Numbered from the stretch's first letter, positions 1 through 9,383 are shown. The stretch: DNA of 61,095 bases from an uncultured Bacteroidota bacterium (GCA_946414435.1 CAMKOM010000018.1:1-61095), one strand, 5' to 3'. Notes: a model not told the origin generated them from the letters alone. Translations and numbers: made by a program.

Positions 1-2
1 AC

Positions 3-3000
3 GACTCGAAAGTGCGCCGTAGCGGATTCTATATTACCGGCCGCGAGTCGAAAGGTGGGCAGGAAGACTACCTGACTGTTGACGGCAAGGGAACAACCGT
101 CTATGTCGACGCAAACGGTGAGGACAAAGTACGCCGCAGTGGATTCTATATCACCGGTCGTGAAGCCGACAAAGGTGTCGATGCCGATTTGTTTGCTGTT
201 GACGGCGGCCAGACAACCGTTTACGTTGACGACATCAGCAATGGCAAAGTGCGCCGTAGCGGATTCTTGATCACTGGTCGAGACTCGAAAGACGGCAAGG
301 GTGTTGTCGACATTACCGGTAACCGAACCAACCTGACAACAACAACGCTCTCGATTGCCAATGCCGGTGTAAACGAGGAGGATGCACCAGTCTCGGCCTT
401 CCAAATCACTGAAGAGAACATTACAATGAACAGCGACATGGCCATGGAAGGTGGTGTGCGCCCGGCGCTCAGTGATGAGAAAATAGAAGAAATGGAAGAA
501 TACAGTATCTGGCTATCCGATTCCGAAACCGATGACGAGCCCGACGGGTACGACTATGCCAATTCATGGGGCGATTTCTACTTTTATAATCAATCATATT
601 ACTCGTGGCTTGGTGCATTCCATGACGATTTGGTTGTGCCGCTGTCATCGGAGTATTCGATGTTGATGTTCAACCGTGACGGAGAGGAGACGGCCATTGC
701 CGAAGATGCTGTTGTGGTTGTATTTTATGAATATGGCGATATTAATGTTTGGCCACTTGCCGCTCTCAATAATTTTTCAGTCAGCTTTGCAATGACCGAC
801 TATCAGTCAACATCGGCATTCAGCGGAAGCGCAGAGGAGTATGCCCGATTCAATGTAACGCTCAATAATACAGAACCATACGCGGGCTGTTATGTCAGCA
901 TTGACGGCGAAATACCTTATACCGCAAAAGTCATCACATCTGAACGCTCGTTTGAGCAAGATGTTTTTAAAAATAGTTATGGTTATAGCGATGCCGAATT
1001 TTATGCTGTCTATGGCCAGGAAGTTACAATAGAGGCTACCAGCATACCAGCCGACAAGCTCTTCAACTATTGGCTCGTGAACGGCCGCCGTTACTACAGC
1101 AATCCGGTCACATTGCCGGTTATGTCGCCTTATACGAACGCTGTGGCTGTGTTTAAAGACGAATCGGAGAAACTGTGGGTTGACGGTACATTTACTTCGC
1201 CGGCTGAACCAACCGCACCAATTGGCTCTGAGGAAAATCCTTACATAACCATTGCCGCAGCTTTGGATTCAGTTGCAAGAAACGAAGATCCGAGGGTCGG
1301 TTACCGTATAATAGCTCAAAGCATACGTGACAGTATAGCTATAAAAGCCGATTGCAATGGCAAAGCCAAATATATAAGCATAGATATCGATGATAGCCAT
1401 ATATATCAGATAAAAGACAGCACCACAGTGCCGGTATATGTCAGAAATATGGATTTGCAGCCGCATAACTCCTATGGTGGAGATGTTGTGCAGGTTAAGA
1501 TTAAAGATGCAAGTCTGACACTCGAGGGGTGTGTAATAGACGGAAATGGTGATTTACCAGGCAAAATGCATGGTGCGTATGTGAGTGCCGGCAATTTAAC
1601 TCTGATTAATACAGCAGTTTCGAATTTCACAGCCGAACAAGGTGGAGGTGTTTATGTGGCCAGTGGCGCAACATTTACTGTCAAGGGCAATACAAACGAC
1701 ATGAAGATTTCGGGAAACACAGCCGAACAGGGTGGCGGCATTTATGTGGCTAACGGCGCAACGTTGAATGTAAGCGGAGGCCAGATTTCGGATAACAGGT
1801 TTGTCGATGAAGCAGCGAACCTTGCCGGTGCCGACATTTATCTTGCCGGTGATAAAGCAGTATTCAACCTTAACCCCAACTACCAGGGTTCCGATATAGG
1901 CAAAATAGGACTTGCAGGTGGCGCAGTAGTTACCGCCGTTGGCAATTATCCTATATATGAACGTTATCATGGTGAGCCTGAAGAAACACAGTGTGTCGCA
2001 AGTTTCGATTATATTGAAAACATTGAAAAACCACTTGTGAAACTTGGAGCAAACGTTCATCCGAACAACTTGGCCAAAATCAGCCAATGCTTCAGTGTGG
2101 TTGTTCGCGACCTTCTTGCTGAAGGTTACAGCAGCTCACTCAACTCTGAGGCAAAACTATTCAAGTATAACCGCGTTTATGCCACTAGCCAAATTGGGCT
2201 TGGATGGGGAAATAAATATACCTATATCTACTATACCTACTTCCGCAACGAGGATAACAATGAGTATCTGTATCTAAAATATATGGGGAATGATACCTGC
2301 GAGTATCGCAACTATTGGATTGTTGACGGCACAATCTATGGTGACACTATATATTTACAAATATCTGAAACAGAGGATGCTCAGCCTATTTATAATTATC
2401 AGAGCGCTTTCGAAAATGAAAATAGATGGAAGGAAAATTGGGGTGAAATCTTTATCAGCGAAAAGTATGAAAATGATATTAATCTGTTTGGTATCCAGCA
2501 AATTGCAGATGGATATGATGTCGGTTATGACTATGGCATGACTATATTCACGAACGATGGTAATGTGATGGCGGCGATGAAAGATAATGTTGTGGTAAGT
2601 AGCACTATGGACTTCTTCAAGAACGACGGCAATTTGGCCGTCTTCAAAAGTTTGATAGCACCATCGGTAAGCATTGAGGGACGTGGAGTAGATTTAAAAA
2701 ATATTACAGGACTCGACTGGTTCGGCAGTGGCTATACACTTGTTGACAGCGAAGCAACATCCGATGGTATTGTGGAAATGGAAAACTATCAAGTTGAAGA
2801 CGTAGATGCTTTCGTAACAGAAAAAGATGTACACAATTATTTAGGCGAACTGCGTAAACAAACGCTTGCCGAAGTGGAAGCAATGTTCTATGACTTGAAA
2901 CACGGTTTCACCGTTACACTTGCAACATCGCTTGGCGGAAAAATCATAAATAACAACACAGACCTCACCGGCGACAACAATCAAATTACAAAACAGTATG

Positions 3001-5030
3001 GCGACACTATTAATTTGTTGGCGCGGTGCGATAACGGCTTTGTGTTCTCAGGTTGGAGCGACGGCGTGACCGATTCCATAAGAACGATTAATGTTTGCGG
3101 CCATCAGAATCTGACAGCAAAATTCTCGAAAGAGTTCTATGTGTCGTCCAACAGTGAAGTTTCAGATGAGGAACGGAACGGCACAGCCGAAAAACCTTAT
3201 AAATCTATTGCTGACGCTGTTAGTGCAATCAGCAATATAAGCCAAAACTATTATTATGATATTATGGTTGCAGGTGTGCTAAACGAGCCGCAAACCATAA
3301 GTGGTGAATTCATATCGAATGTAATAACTATAAAGGGAATCGCCACACAAGCGTCCGGAATAAGCATATCAGGTGGCACAACAGGCACCGCTCTTACCAT
3401 TGACGCTTCGGCTCCTATAGTTATTGAGAACCTGAAAATTAGCGGTGGAAACGCCCAGGAAAAGGGCGGAGGTATCTATTGCGCGCCGGGTAGCAATGTT
3501 ACGTTGAATGCCGCAGTAAAAGTAACCGGAAACAAGGCATCCAAATATGGTGGCGGTGTGTATGTTGACGGAACAATCTCAGGAAATGACGCCATTAGAG
3601 GTAAACTTACAATGAATGAGGGATCAGTAATTAGTAGTAATGAAATTATTGATGATCAAGTTGATGGATGGAATGGTGGCATGGGCGTGTATGTTAACTG
3701 TGGTGAACTCATAATGAACGGTGGCGAAATATCAAGCAACAATGGTACAACACTTAATCAACGAGGAGCATTGCGTTTGGAAAACGCAATCTTCAAAATG
3801 AGAGGTGGAAAAATCACTAATAATACAGTGTCGCACATTGGCGCTAATATCTTTTCGGGAGGAAAAACTTTAATCGAAATGAGTGGCGGCGAAATATCGA
3901 ATGGTAGAGTCGAAAGTTCTTCTGGCGTTTCAGGTGCAATCTATCTTAGCAGTAATACTGTAATGAACATGAGTGGTGGAGTTATAAAAGACAACACCGC
4001 GAGTGCTGCAAGTGGAATTATGCTTTGCTCTGGTGCTACGCTCAATATGTCGGGAGGCACAATAAGTGGTAACAAGGTTCAAAGTGGTACATCCGAAGGC
4101 GATGCCATTCATGTTAGTGGTACGTTCAATATTAGCGATTCGGCCTATATTGCCGCTGATAACGATGTTTTCCTGGCTGCTGGCAAGACAATCACAGTCA
4201 CAGGCAGCCTTACACACGAAGCTCCTGTGGCAACAATTACACCGGCAAGCTATTCAGAAGAAGTTAAAGTGCTCGATGGCGATTTTGCCGATTCGCAAGG
4301 CGGAAAATTCAATGTAACCAAAGAGGGTGATAAACAATGGTTTATACATCGTGGTTATTTGACAGACAAATATGTTTATGATGCAGATATTATAAATGGC
4401 GATATTGTAATTCGCGATGCGTCAATACCATACATCATTTGTGGTTCTGGGAAATATACTGGTCAAATTGACGTACATGCTAATGAAAATAATAAAGAAT
4501 ACGATATTACATTATCTAATATTAATATCCAGCATTATGAAAGTTGGGATTGGAGTAGTGCGCTAATTTTATTTAATGAAGTAAAAAATAACAAAGCAGA
4601 GTTCAAAATAACACTTGAGGGCAATAACATATTGTATGGACGTAATCACAGTGGGTTCAAACTTGTTGGTGTTGCAGGAGCGGAAAGCAATGTTGTTTTT
4701 GATGTAAAACCGGGAACAGAGGCTACTCTTGAATTTAAAAACAACTATGCAGGAACTCCGTGTTTGCAGCTGTTGTACGGTGTCACAGGAAACTTCAGCC
4801 TTGCAGAAGGATGTGAATTTGTGGGAAAAATCAGTAAGGCGGAAATTTACTCTGATCGCATTAATAAGATTGATCGTGAAAATGACGACTTGTTTAATAT
4901 ATATGATTCTAATACATATTCTTCTTCCCAAGAAGCATTTAACGCATTTATAAATGATGCCCAGGTAAAAGATGGCCAGGTTGTAGTAGGACAATATTTG
5001 TTCATTATCAAAATAGAAAGGAAAAATTAA
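3..5030 (+). CDS. Giant repetitive surface protein, 3' part (5' end outside window)
   Basis: The frame is open from the first complete codon (position 3), so the true start lies upstream and about 1,675 residues are visible. Domains in order: three tandem units of about 40 residues, each with VRRSGF(Y/L)ITGR and a VDGxxTTVYVD strand, resembling tail-fibre-like beta repeats of Bacteroidales surface proteins; a unique acidic/aromatic region; an InlB-type beta repeat around residues 280-380; two segments of the type NPYxxIxxAxxSV that open parallel beta-helices; GGG(V/I)Y units near 545-600 and again near 1145-1400 (Pmp-like, with many MSGGxI turns); and a second InlB-like unit near 970-1040. 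No C-terminal sorting motif is evident. Expected to be extracellular and possibly adhesive, but function is unknown. The gene at the right edge of the window is a paralogue with the same repeats. A strong terminator follows. Confidence 0.85.
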   Translation, partial: DSKVRRSGFYITGRESKGGQEDYLTVDGKGTTVYVDANGEDKVRRSGFYITGREADKGVDADLFAVDGGQTTVYVDDISNGKVRRSGFLITGRDSKDGKGVVDITGNRTNLTTTTLSIANAGVNEEDAPVSAFQITEENITMNSDMAMEGGVRPALSDEKIEEMEEYSIWLSDSETDDEPDGYDYANSWGDFYFYNQSYYSWLGAFHDDLVVPLSSEYSMLMFNRDGEETAIAEDAVVVVFYEYGDINVWPLAALNNFSVSFAMTDYQSTSAFSGSAEEYARFNVTLNNTEPYAGCYVSIDGEIPYTAKVITSERSFEQDVFKNSYGYSDAEFYAVYGQEVTIEATSIPADKLFNYWLVNGRRYYSNPVTLPVMSPYTNAVAVFKDESEKLWVDGTFTSPAEPTAPIGSEENPYITIAAALDSVARNEDPRVGYRIIAQSIRDSIAIKADCNGKAKYISIDIDDSHIYQIKDSTTVPVYVRNMDLQPHNSYGGDVVQVKIKDASLTLEGCVIDGNGDLPGKMHGAYVSAGNLTLINTAVSNFTAEQGGGVYVASGATFTVKGNTNDMKISGNTAEQGGGIYVANGATLNVSGGQISDNRFVDEAANLAGADIYLAGDKAVFNLNPNYQGSDIGKIGLAGGAVVTAVGNYPIYERYHGEPEETQCVASFDYIENIEKPLVKLGANVHPNNLAKISQCFSVVVRDLLAEGYSSSLNSEAKLFKYNRVYATSQIGLGWGNKYTYIYYTYFRNEDNNEYLYLKYMGNDTCEYRNYWIVDGTIYGDTIYLQISETEDAQPIYNYQSAFENENRWKENWGEIFISEKYENDINLFGIQQIADGYDVGYDYGMTIFTNDGNVMAAMKDNVVVSSTMDFFKNDGNLAVFKSLIAPSVSIEGRGVDLKNITGLDWFGSGYTLVDSEATSDGIVEMENYQVEDVDAFVTEKDVHNYLGELRKQTLAEVEAMFYDLKHGFTVTLATSLGGKIINNNTDLTGDNNQITKQYGDTINLLARCDNGFVFSGWSDGVTDSIRTINVCGHQNLTAKFSKEFYVSSNSEVSDEERNGTAEKPYKSIADAVSAISNISQNYYYDIMVAGVLNEPQTISGEFISNVITIKGIATQASGISISGGTTGTALTIDASAPIVIENLKISGGNAQEKGGGIYCAPGSNVTLNAAVKVTGNKASKYGGGVYVDGTISGNDAIRGKLTMNEGSVISSNEIIDDQVDGWNGGMGVYVNCGELIMNGGEISSNNGTTLNQRGALRLENAIFKMRGGKITNNTVSHIGANIFSGGKTLIEMSGGEISNGRVESSSGVSGAIYLSSNTVMNMSGGVIKDNTASAASGIMLCSGATLNMSGGTISGNKVQSGTSEGDAIHVSGTFNISDSAYIAADNDVFLAAGKTITVTGSLTHEAPVATITPASYSEEVKVLDGDFADSQGGKFNVTKEGDKQWFIHRGYLTDKYVYDADIINGDIVIRDASIPYIICGSGKYTGQIDVHANENNKEYDITLSNINIQHYESWDWSSALILFNEVKNNKAEFKITLEGNNILYGRNHSGFKLVGVAGAESNVVFDVKPGTEATLEFKNNYAGTPCLQLLYGVTGNFSLAEGCEFVGKISKAEIYSDRINKIDRENDDLFNIYDSNTYSSSQEAFNAFINDAQVKDGQVVVGQYLFIIKIERKN
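12..360 (+). repeat. Tandem VRRSGF-coding repeats (3 copies)
   Basis: Copies of the core GTRCGCCGYAGYGGATTC begin at 12, 129 and 249, spacings of 117 and 120 bp. Each encodes VRRSGF followed by (Y/L)ITGR and then a strand ending in VYVD. The unit is a multiple of three bases, so copy number can change without a frameshift. The same unit occurs four times in the paralogue at the right edge. Confidence 0.85.
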
Positions 5031-5082
5031 GAAATCGCCGGCACGGTTGTTAAGGCAATCGATGCCGAAGTAACATAATAAT

Positions 5083-5120
5083 AAGCCCCGAAAGTTGGAC
5101 AAATAACTTTCGGGGCTTTA
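5083..5120 (+). terminator. Rho-independent terminator of the left surface gene
   Basis: A perfect 14-bp stem (AAGCCCCGAAAGTT, 5083-5096, with AACTTTCGGGGCTT, 5105-5118) and an 8-nt loop, ending in a short T-rich tail. It lies 52 nt after the stop codon. The symmetric A/T flanks would allow weak activity in the other direction too. Confidence 0.9.
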
Positions 5121-5160
5121 TCTGTTTCGTGCGGATGGTGTTTTTTTTGTGGGCATATGG

Positions 5161-5189
5161 TTGTTGGTATCGATAATTGACTACCTTTG
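5161..5189 (+). promoter_or_regulatory. Bacteroidetes-type promoter of tRNA-Ser
   Basis: TTG at 5161-5163, an 18-nt spacer and TACCTTTG at 5182-5189 match the Bacteroidetes -33/-7 consensus (TTG ... TAnnTTTG). The predicted start of transcription, about 7 nt downstream, falls just ahead of the tRNA. Confidence 0.65.
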
Positions 5190-5201
5190 CACCGCTTTTG
5201 A

Positions 5202-5288
5202 GGAAAGTTGCCGGAGTGGTCGATCGGGCCGCACTCGAAATGCGGTGAACGGGTAACTGTTCCGGGGGTTCGAATCCCTCACTTTCCG
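5202..5288 (+). tRNA. tRNA-Ser (anticodon CGA)
   Basis: An 87-nt cloverleaf: acceptor GGAAAGT/ACTTTCC with discriminator G, anticodon stem CCGCA/TGCGG enclosing CTCGAAA (anticodon CGA, reads UCG), a class II variable arm with stem GAAC/GTTC, and a T arm with GGTTCGAATCC. CCA is not encoded. A long variable arm and discriminator G are the serine hallmarks. Confidence 0.96.
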
Positions 5289-5312
5289 CAGCAAGAAAGA
5301 ATAAATAATCTC

Positions 5313-5352
5313 AAAACCCTGACTTGCAATAAGTTGGGGTTTCTTGTTTTTT
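5313..5352 (+). terminator. Terminator downstream of tRNA-Ser
   Basis: Hairpin AAACCC ... GGGTTT with an inner ACTT/AAGT helix, followed after a few bases by TTTTTT at 5347-5352. It begins 25 nt after the tRNA. The stretch from here to 5494 holds no gene; it contains the GTGACCAC-like motifs described in the findings. Confidence 0.7.
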
Positions 5353-5494
5353 AGCTTGTAAGTCTGAATTTAGTCTTTTTGCTTTCCATATTTGCGACCA
5401 TATGGTTTTAAAAATTGTGACCACTTTTTCTTTTGTGTTTTGAAAATAGCTTATCTTGCACATCGATTTATATCACTCTAAAATGCATTTGAAA

Positions 5495-6988
5495 ATGAAT
5501 AAAAATCAGATTACAGCCATTGCGCCGATGCTGCTTGCTGCGGCGTTGATGGCCGGTTGCGACAGCGACTCTAAAACACAGGCCATGTTCGACAACATTG
5601 AGCTTACACAAGCCTACAAGCAGCAAGCCGAGCACAATCCGCTCGCCACTCAGCGCTTCGGCGCCGACCCCTACGCTATGGAGTACGACGGCCGCGTCTA
5701 TGTCTATATGACCAACGACGTGCTTGAGTACGACACCGCAGGCGTTGCCAAAAACAACTCTTTCCAGACTATCAACAAGATTTTCTGCATCTCGTCTGAC
5801 GACCTTGTCAACTGGACCGACCACGGCGCAATGCCGATTGCCGGACCCAACGGCGCCGCCAAATGGGCGCAGTTTTCGTGGGCACCTACTGCCTGCCACA
5901 AGACCATCGACGGCAAGGAGAAATTCTTCCTCTACTTTGCCAACAGCGGCAACGGCATAGGAATTGTCACTTCTGACACTCCTTATGGTCCGTGGACCGA
6001 TCCTATCGGGAAGCCAATTGTTTCACGTGAGACGCCAACCTGCGCCAGTGTTACCTGGCTGTTCGATCCGGCTGTTCTGGTTGATGACAATGGCGACGGC
6101 TACCTGTATGTCGGTGGCGGTGTGCCGTTCATTCCCGGCAAGGGCCCGCAATATGCCGACCCCGGTACTGCCCGTGTTGTGAAACTCGACGCCAGCCTGA
6201 CCGGTCTCGACGGCGACCCGGTGGCCATCAATCCGCCGTACCTGTTTGAAGACGCCGGCGCCAACAAGATTGGCGACACCTATTATTACAGCTACTGCAC
6301 CAACTTCAACAGCCCAGAGCTTGGCAACGGCCGCATTGCCTATATGACAAGCAAGAACCCGATGGGACCGTTCACATTCCAGGGCACGTTCTTCAACAAT
6401 CCTGGCGACTTCTTCGGCATTGGCGGCAACAACCACCACGCTGTTTGCAAGCTCGGCGACGACTACTATCTGTTCTATCACGCTCAAATCCTGCGCGAGC
6501 GCATGGGCATCACCGCCGACGGCTACCGCTCAACCAATGTTGATAAGGTGACTATCACCGAAGATGGTAAGATTGAGCAAGTTACAGGCACATACACTGG
6601 CGTGGAGCAGATTAAAGCCTTCAATCCGTTCAACTACACCGAAGCTGAGACCATGGCTTGGCAGGGCGGAATTGAAACCCGCTACACCGACGGCACCAAT
6701 CTCTGCGTAACCGGCATTGCCACTGGCGATTGGATTGGTCTTGCAGGTGTCGATTTTGCTGAAGGCGCAAGCCAGTTCACAGGCCGTGTGGCCAGCGACA
6801 GCCGCGGCGCAATCAAAATATGTCTTGACAAAGCCGCTGGCGAATGCGTTGGATATCTGACGGTCAAGAATACAAACGGCCAGTTTGCCAACGTAACCAC
6901 ACAACTCACAAAGCCGGTAAGCGGTAAGCACGATTTGTTCTTTGTCTTTGCCGGCGACCTTGAGTTCGACGGCTGGCAGTTCAAATAG
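5495..6988 (+). CDS. GH43 glycosidase lipoprotein with C-terminal CBM6-like domain
   Basis: A 497-residue lipoprotein: the signal peptide ends in the lipobox LMAGC (Cys22). Residues about 45-370 form a five-bladed GH43 domain: the catalytic base is Asp58 in GADPYAMEYDGR, DPAVLVDDNG carries the second conserved Asp, and the probable acid Glu lies in LFEDAGANKIG; NNHHAVCKLGDDYYLFYHAQ closes the barrel. The last 120 residues (EAETMAWQGGIE ... FDGWQFK) look like a CBM6 beta-sandwich. The arrangement resembles arabinoxylan arabinofuranohydrolases and beta-xylosidases; exact specificity is inferred only. Start: an in-frame TTG (5456) and ATG (5483) lie upstream, but ATG 5495 gives a clean signal peptide. 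It stands alone between two terminators. The GH3 and esterase genes about 12 kb downstream would fit the same substrate. Confidence 0.88.
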   Translation: MNKNQITAIAPMLLAAALMAGCDSDSKTQAMFDNIELTQAYKQQAEHNPLATQRFGADPYAMEYDGRVYVYMTNDVLEYDTAGVAKNNSFQTINKIFCISSDDLVNWTDHGAMPIAGPNGAAKWAQFSWAPTACHKTIDGKEKFFLYFANSGNGIGIVTSDTPYGPWTDPIGKPIVSRETPTCASVTWLFDPAVLVDDNGDGYLYVGGGVPFIPGKGPQYADPGTARVVKLDASLTGLDGDPVAINPPYLFEDAGANKIGDTYYYSYCTNFNSPELGNGRIAYMTSKNPMGPFTFQGTFFNNPGDFFGIGGNNHHAVCKLGDDYYLFYHAQILRERMGITADGYRSTNVDKVTITEDGKIEQVTGTYTGVEQIKAFNPFNYTEAETMAWQGGIETRYTDGTNLCVTGIATGDWIGLAGVDFAEGASQFTGRVASDSRGAIKICLDKAAGECVGYLTVKNTNGQFANVTTQLTKPVSGKHDLFFVFAGDLEFDGWQFK

Positions 6989-7002
6989 CAATTATCAGCA
7001 AT

Positions 7003-7040
7003 AAAAGCGGTTTCCCGACAGTAGGGGAGCCGCTTTTAAT
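7003..7040 (+). terminator. Terminator after the GH43 gene
   Basis: AAAAGCGG (7003-7010) pairs with CCGCTTTT (7030-7037), with an inner TCCC/GGGGA helix, followed by a T-containing tail. It lies 15 nt after the GH43 stop codon and 25 nt before the next gene, which must therefore start from a promoter inside a very short space or from read-through. Confidence 0.85.
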
Positions 7041-7064
7041 TTAGTAACCCAAAAATAGATTTTC

Positions 7065-9188
7065 ATGAAACGCATTTTAACAATCGTATTTATCGCGATG
7101 TTTGCCGGACAAGCGTTTGCTCAGCAAACTACAACTTTCACTGTTGATGGTTTGACATATACTGTTATCGGGCACACAAATAACGTTGTAGTTTCCCAAG
7201 GCTCAACCACACTTACTGGAGCAATTCGCATCCCTTTAAAAGTTAATAGATATTACACAGTGACAAGCATTGGCAGCGCTGCTTTTTCTGGTTGCAGCGG
7301 TTTGACATCAGTAATCATTCCAAATTCAATTACGAACATCAGCAGTGGTGCGTTTGATGGTTGCAATGCTACTTTATATAGCGAATACAAAGAAACAGAA
7401 AAACCTTCCGGTTGGGAGTCTAATTGGAATAGCAACAGACCAATAAAATGGGGATGCAACGTAATTAAAATTGATGCTCTTCATTCTATGGCGTCAATAG
7501 TACATATTGATGGAACCAATTATATCTACAAGGTTGATAATGAAGAATATAAGGAGGTTTGGTTTTCGCCGGAAACAGAAAATGGAACTGTAACATTATC
7601 TGCAAAAACAGGCGTTGGATATCATATAGCTTGGGAAGACAATAAATGCTGGAATCCCTGGACATTTACAGTTAAAAGTAGCCACACATATAGAGTGGCA
7701 TGTGCTATGAGTTGTGCTCGTGAAACAGACTATGGCGTGGAACCAACATGCACCACAGATGGCAAAACGTATGGTGTACATTGCAATTTTTGTAAAGCTG
7801 TTCTCGTTGAGTCAACGATAATACCAGCTCTTGGACACGATTATGGCGAGCCAACTTACAGTTGGAGTGAGGACGGTAGCACATGCACAGCAACATCTGT
7901 ATGCAAGCGAGATGCAAATCATAAAGAATTTGAAAATGCAACAATCACCAACGCGGTAACCATTGCCGCCACTTGTGAAAACAAAGGCACAACAACCTAT
8001 ACTGCAAAATTTACAAACAATAGATTTTCAACGCAAACAAAGGCGGTAGTTGATGTTCCCGCTTTGGGCCACAATTATGGCACACCAAAATATGAGTGGG
8101 GTGAAGGAAACACAAAGTGCACTGCTACAAAGGTTTGTGTAAATAACAACAAGCACATTGTTACAGAGACAGCTTATGCAACTTCAGCCGTAACTGTAGC
8201 GGCAACTTGTGAAGAAACTGGCACAAAAACTTTCACGGCTGAGTTTGCGGATGAAAGCTTTGCAACACAATATACAACAGAATCAATTGCAGCCACTGGT
8301 CACACCGCTGCAGAAGCAGTAGCCGAAAACTACGCTGCGCCAACATGCACAATAGTAGGGGCGGTAGATTCAGTGGTTTATTGCACGGGTTGCCAAAATG
8401 AGTTAAACCGCAAAACAATTGAACTACCTGCCACCGGCCACACTGCTGCAGAAGCAGTGGCCGAGAACTACACTACGCCAACATGCACCGTTGCGGGAGC
8501 GGTTGATTCGGTGGTTTATTGCTCAGTTTGTCATGACGAGTTAACTAGCAAGACCATTGAGCTTGCCGCAACAGGTCACAAAGAAGTTGTGGATGCAGCT
8601 GTGGTTGCCACATGCACTGGCGTAGGTAAGACCGAAGGCAAGCATTGCTCAGCGTGTGAAGTTGTTTTGGTTGCTCAAGAGGAGATCGCAGCTCTCGGCC
8701 ATACTGAAGTTTTAGATGCAGCCATTGCTGCCACCTGTACAACGGTAGGCAAGACCGAAGGCAAGCATTGTTCTGTATGCAACGAAACAATTGTGGCGCA
8801 AACGGAAATACCCGCCTTAGGTCACGAGTTTAAGTCCTACGTTTATAACAACGATGCAACCACCGCCGCTGACGGTACCGAAACAGCCAAATGCGAGCGC
8901 GGCTGTGGTACAACGGACACCCGAGTGGCAGAAGGCACCAAACTGGCGGAGACACCGGAGAAGGGCACTGCCGTTACCGAATCGGCCGCCAACGCCCTTA
9001 ATATCTATGCCTATGGAAAAAACATTGTGGTTGAAAATGCCACAGAAGAAATTAGCGTTTATGACGCTATGGGCAAAATGATATGTAAGGAGGCGATTCA
9101 TAACGTTCGCATGGAAATAAATGTAAATGCCCCAGGCGTTTACATTGTTAAAACCGGCAATACGGTTAAACGGGTGATGGTGAATTGA
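7065..9188 (+). CDS. BspA-like LRR / His-Cys repeat surface protein with T9SS sorting domain (LRR-1)
   Basis: 707 residues. Signal peptide MKRILTIVFIAMFAGQAFA; then a single BspA-type (TpLRR) unit (TSIGSAAFSGCSGLTSVIIPNSI); a linker with WGCNVIKI, shared with LRR-2; then about eight imperfect repeats of two sorts: an IPALGHxYG ... YxWxE ... C(T/K)AT ... ATC ... TFTAEF unit, and a shorter ATCTxxGKTEGKHCSxC ... IPALGH unit with paired CxxC/HC. The conserved Cys and His suggest metal binding or disulfides (inference). The C-terminus (ISVYDAMGKMI ... YIVKTGNTVKRVMVN) is a type A T9SS sorting domain, so export across the outer membrane and anchoring to the surface are expected. A 28-nt palindrome follows the stop. 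Only one LRR remains, against many in LRR-2 and LRR-3, so the gene looks like a contracted relative. Confidence 0.85.
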   Translation: MKRILTIVFIAMFAGQAFAQQTTTFTVDGLTYTVIGHTNNVVVSQGSTTLTGAIRIPLKVNRYYTVTSIGSAAFSGCSGLTSVIIPNSITNISSGAFDGCNATLYSEYKETEKPSGWESNWNSNRPIKWGCNVIKIDALHSMASIVHIDGTNYIYKVDNEEYKEVWFSPETENGTVTLSAKTGVGYHIAWEDNKCWNPWTFTVKSSHTYRVACAMSCARETDYGVEPTCTTDGKTYGVHCNFCKAVLVESTIIPALGHDYGEPTYSWSEDGSTCTATSVCKRDANHKEFENATITNAVTIAATCENKGTTTYTAKFTNNRFSTQTKAVVDVPALGHNYGTPKYEWGEGNTKCTATKVCVNNNKHIVTETAYATSAVTVAATCEETGTKTFTAEFADESFATQYTTESIAATGHTAAEAVAENYAAPTCTIVGAVDSVVYCTGCQNELNRKTIELPATGHTAAEAVAENYTTPTCTVAGAVDSVVYCSVCHDELTSKTIELAATGHKEVVDAAVVATCTGVGKTEGKHCSACEVVLVAQEEIAALGHTEVLDAAIAATCTTVGKTEGKHCSVCNETIVAQTEIPALGHEFKSYVYNNDATTAADGTETAKCERGCGTTDTRVAEGTKLAETPEKGTAVTESAANALNIYAYGKNIVVENATEEISVYDAMGKMICKEAIHNVRMEINVNAPGVYIVKTGNTVKRVMVN

Positions 9189-9214
9189 AAATAGATAAAA
9201 TATTGATAATGTGT

Positions 9215-9242
9215 GTAGAGACGGTGCTTGCACCGTCTCTAC
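9215..9242 (+). repeat. 28-nt palindromic element, copy 1
   Basis: A perfect inverted repeat: GTAGAGACGGTGC (9215-9227), TT, then GCACCGTCTCTAC (9230-9242). It lies 26 nt after the LRR-1 stop. No T-run follows, so it is a stable 3' hairpin more than a canonical terminator. The remainder of the 9189-9383 gap holds only the lgt promoter. Confidence 0.9.
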
Positions 9243-9358
9243 TGCGTTTAGTTCGGATTCTATATCCGTGGAGAATGTGTCTGGTTCTTAAGAAGAATCT
9301 GTTTTGCCAGTGTAGTCCGTGCGAGATAACAATATGTCCCTTTTTTCAAAAATCCGCT

Positions 9359-9366
9359 TACCTTTG
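9359..9366 (+). promoter_or_regulatory. Candidate -7 box for the lgt operon
   Basis: TACCTTTG matches the Bacteroidetes -7 consensus exactly and lies 17 nt before the lgt start codon. A good TTG -33 box is not seen upstream, so the call rests on the -7 element. Confidence 0.45.
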
Positions 9367-9383
9367 CCAAAAATCGTTCAAAA

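Noticed and set aside
4569-5102. Minus-strand frame of 177 codons at the end of the left surface gene
   Set aside because: It starts inside the terminator hairpin and is Cys/Phe/Ile-rich as expected for antisense of AT-rich coding DNA.
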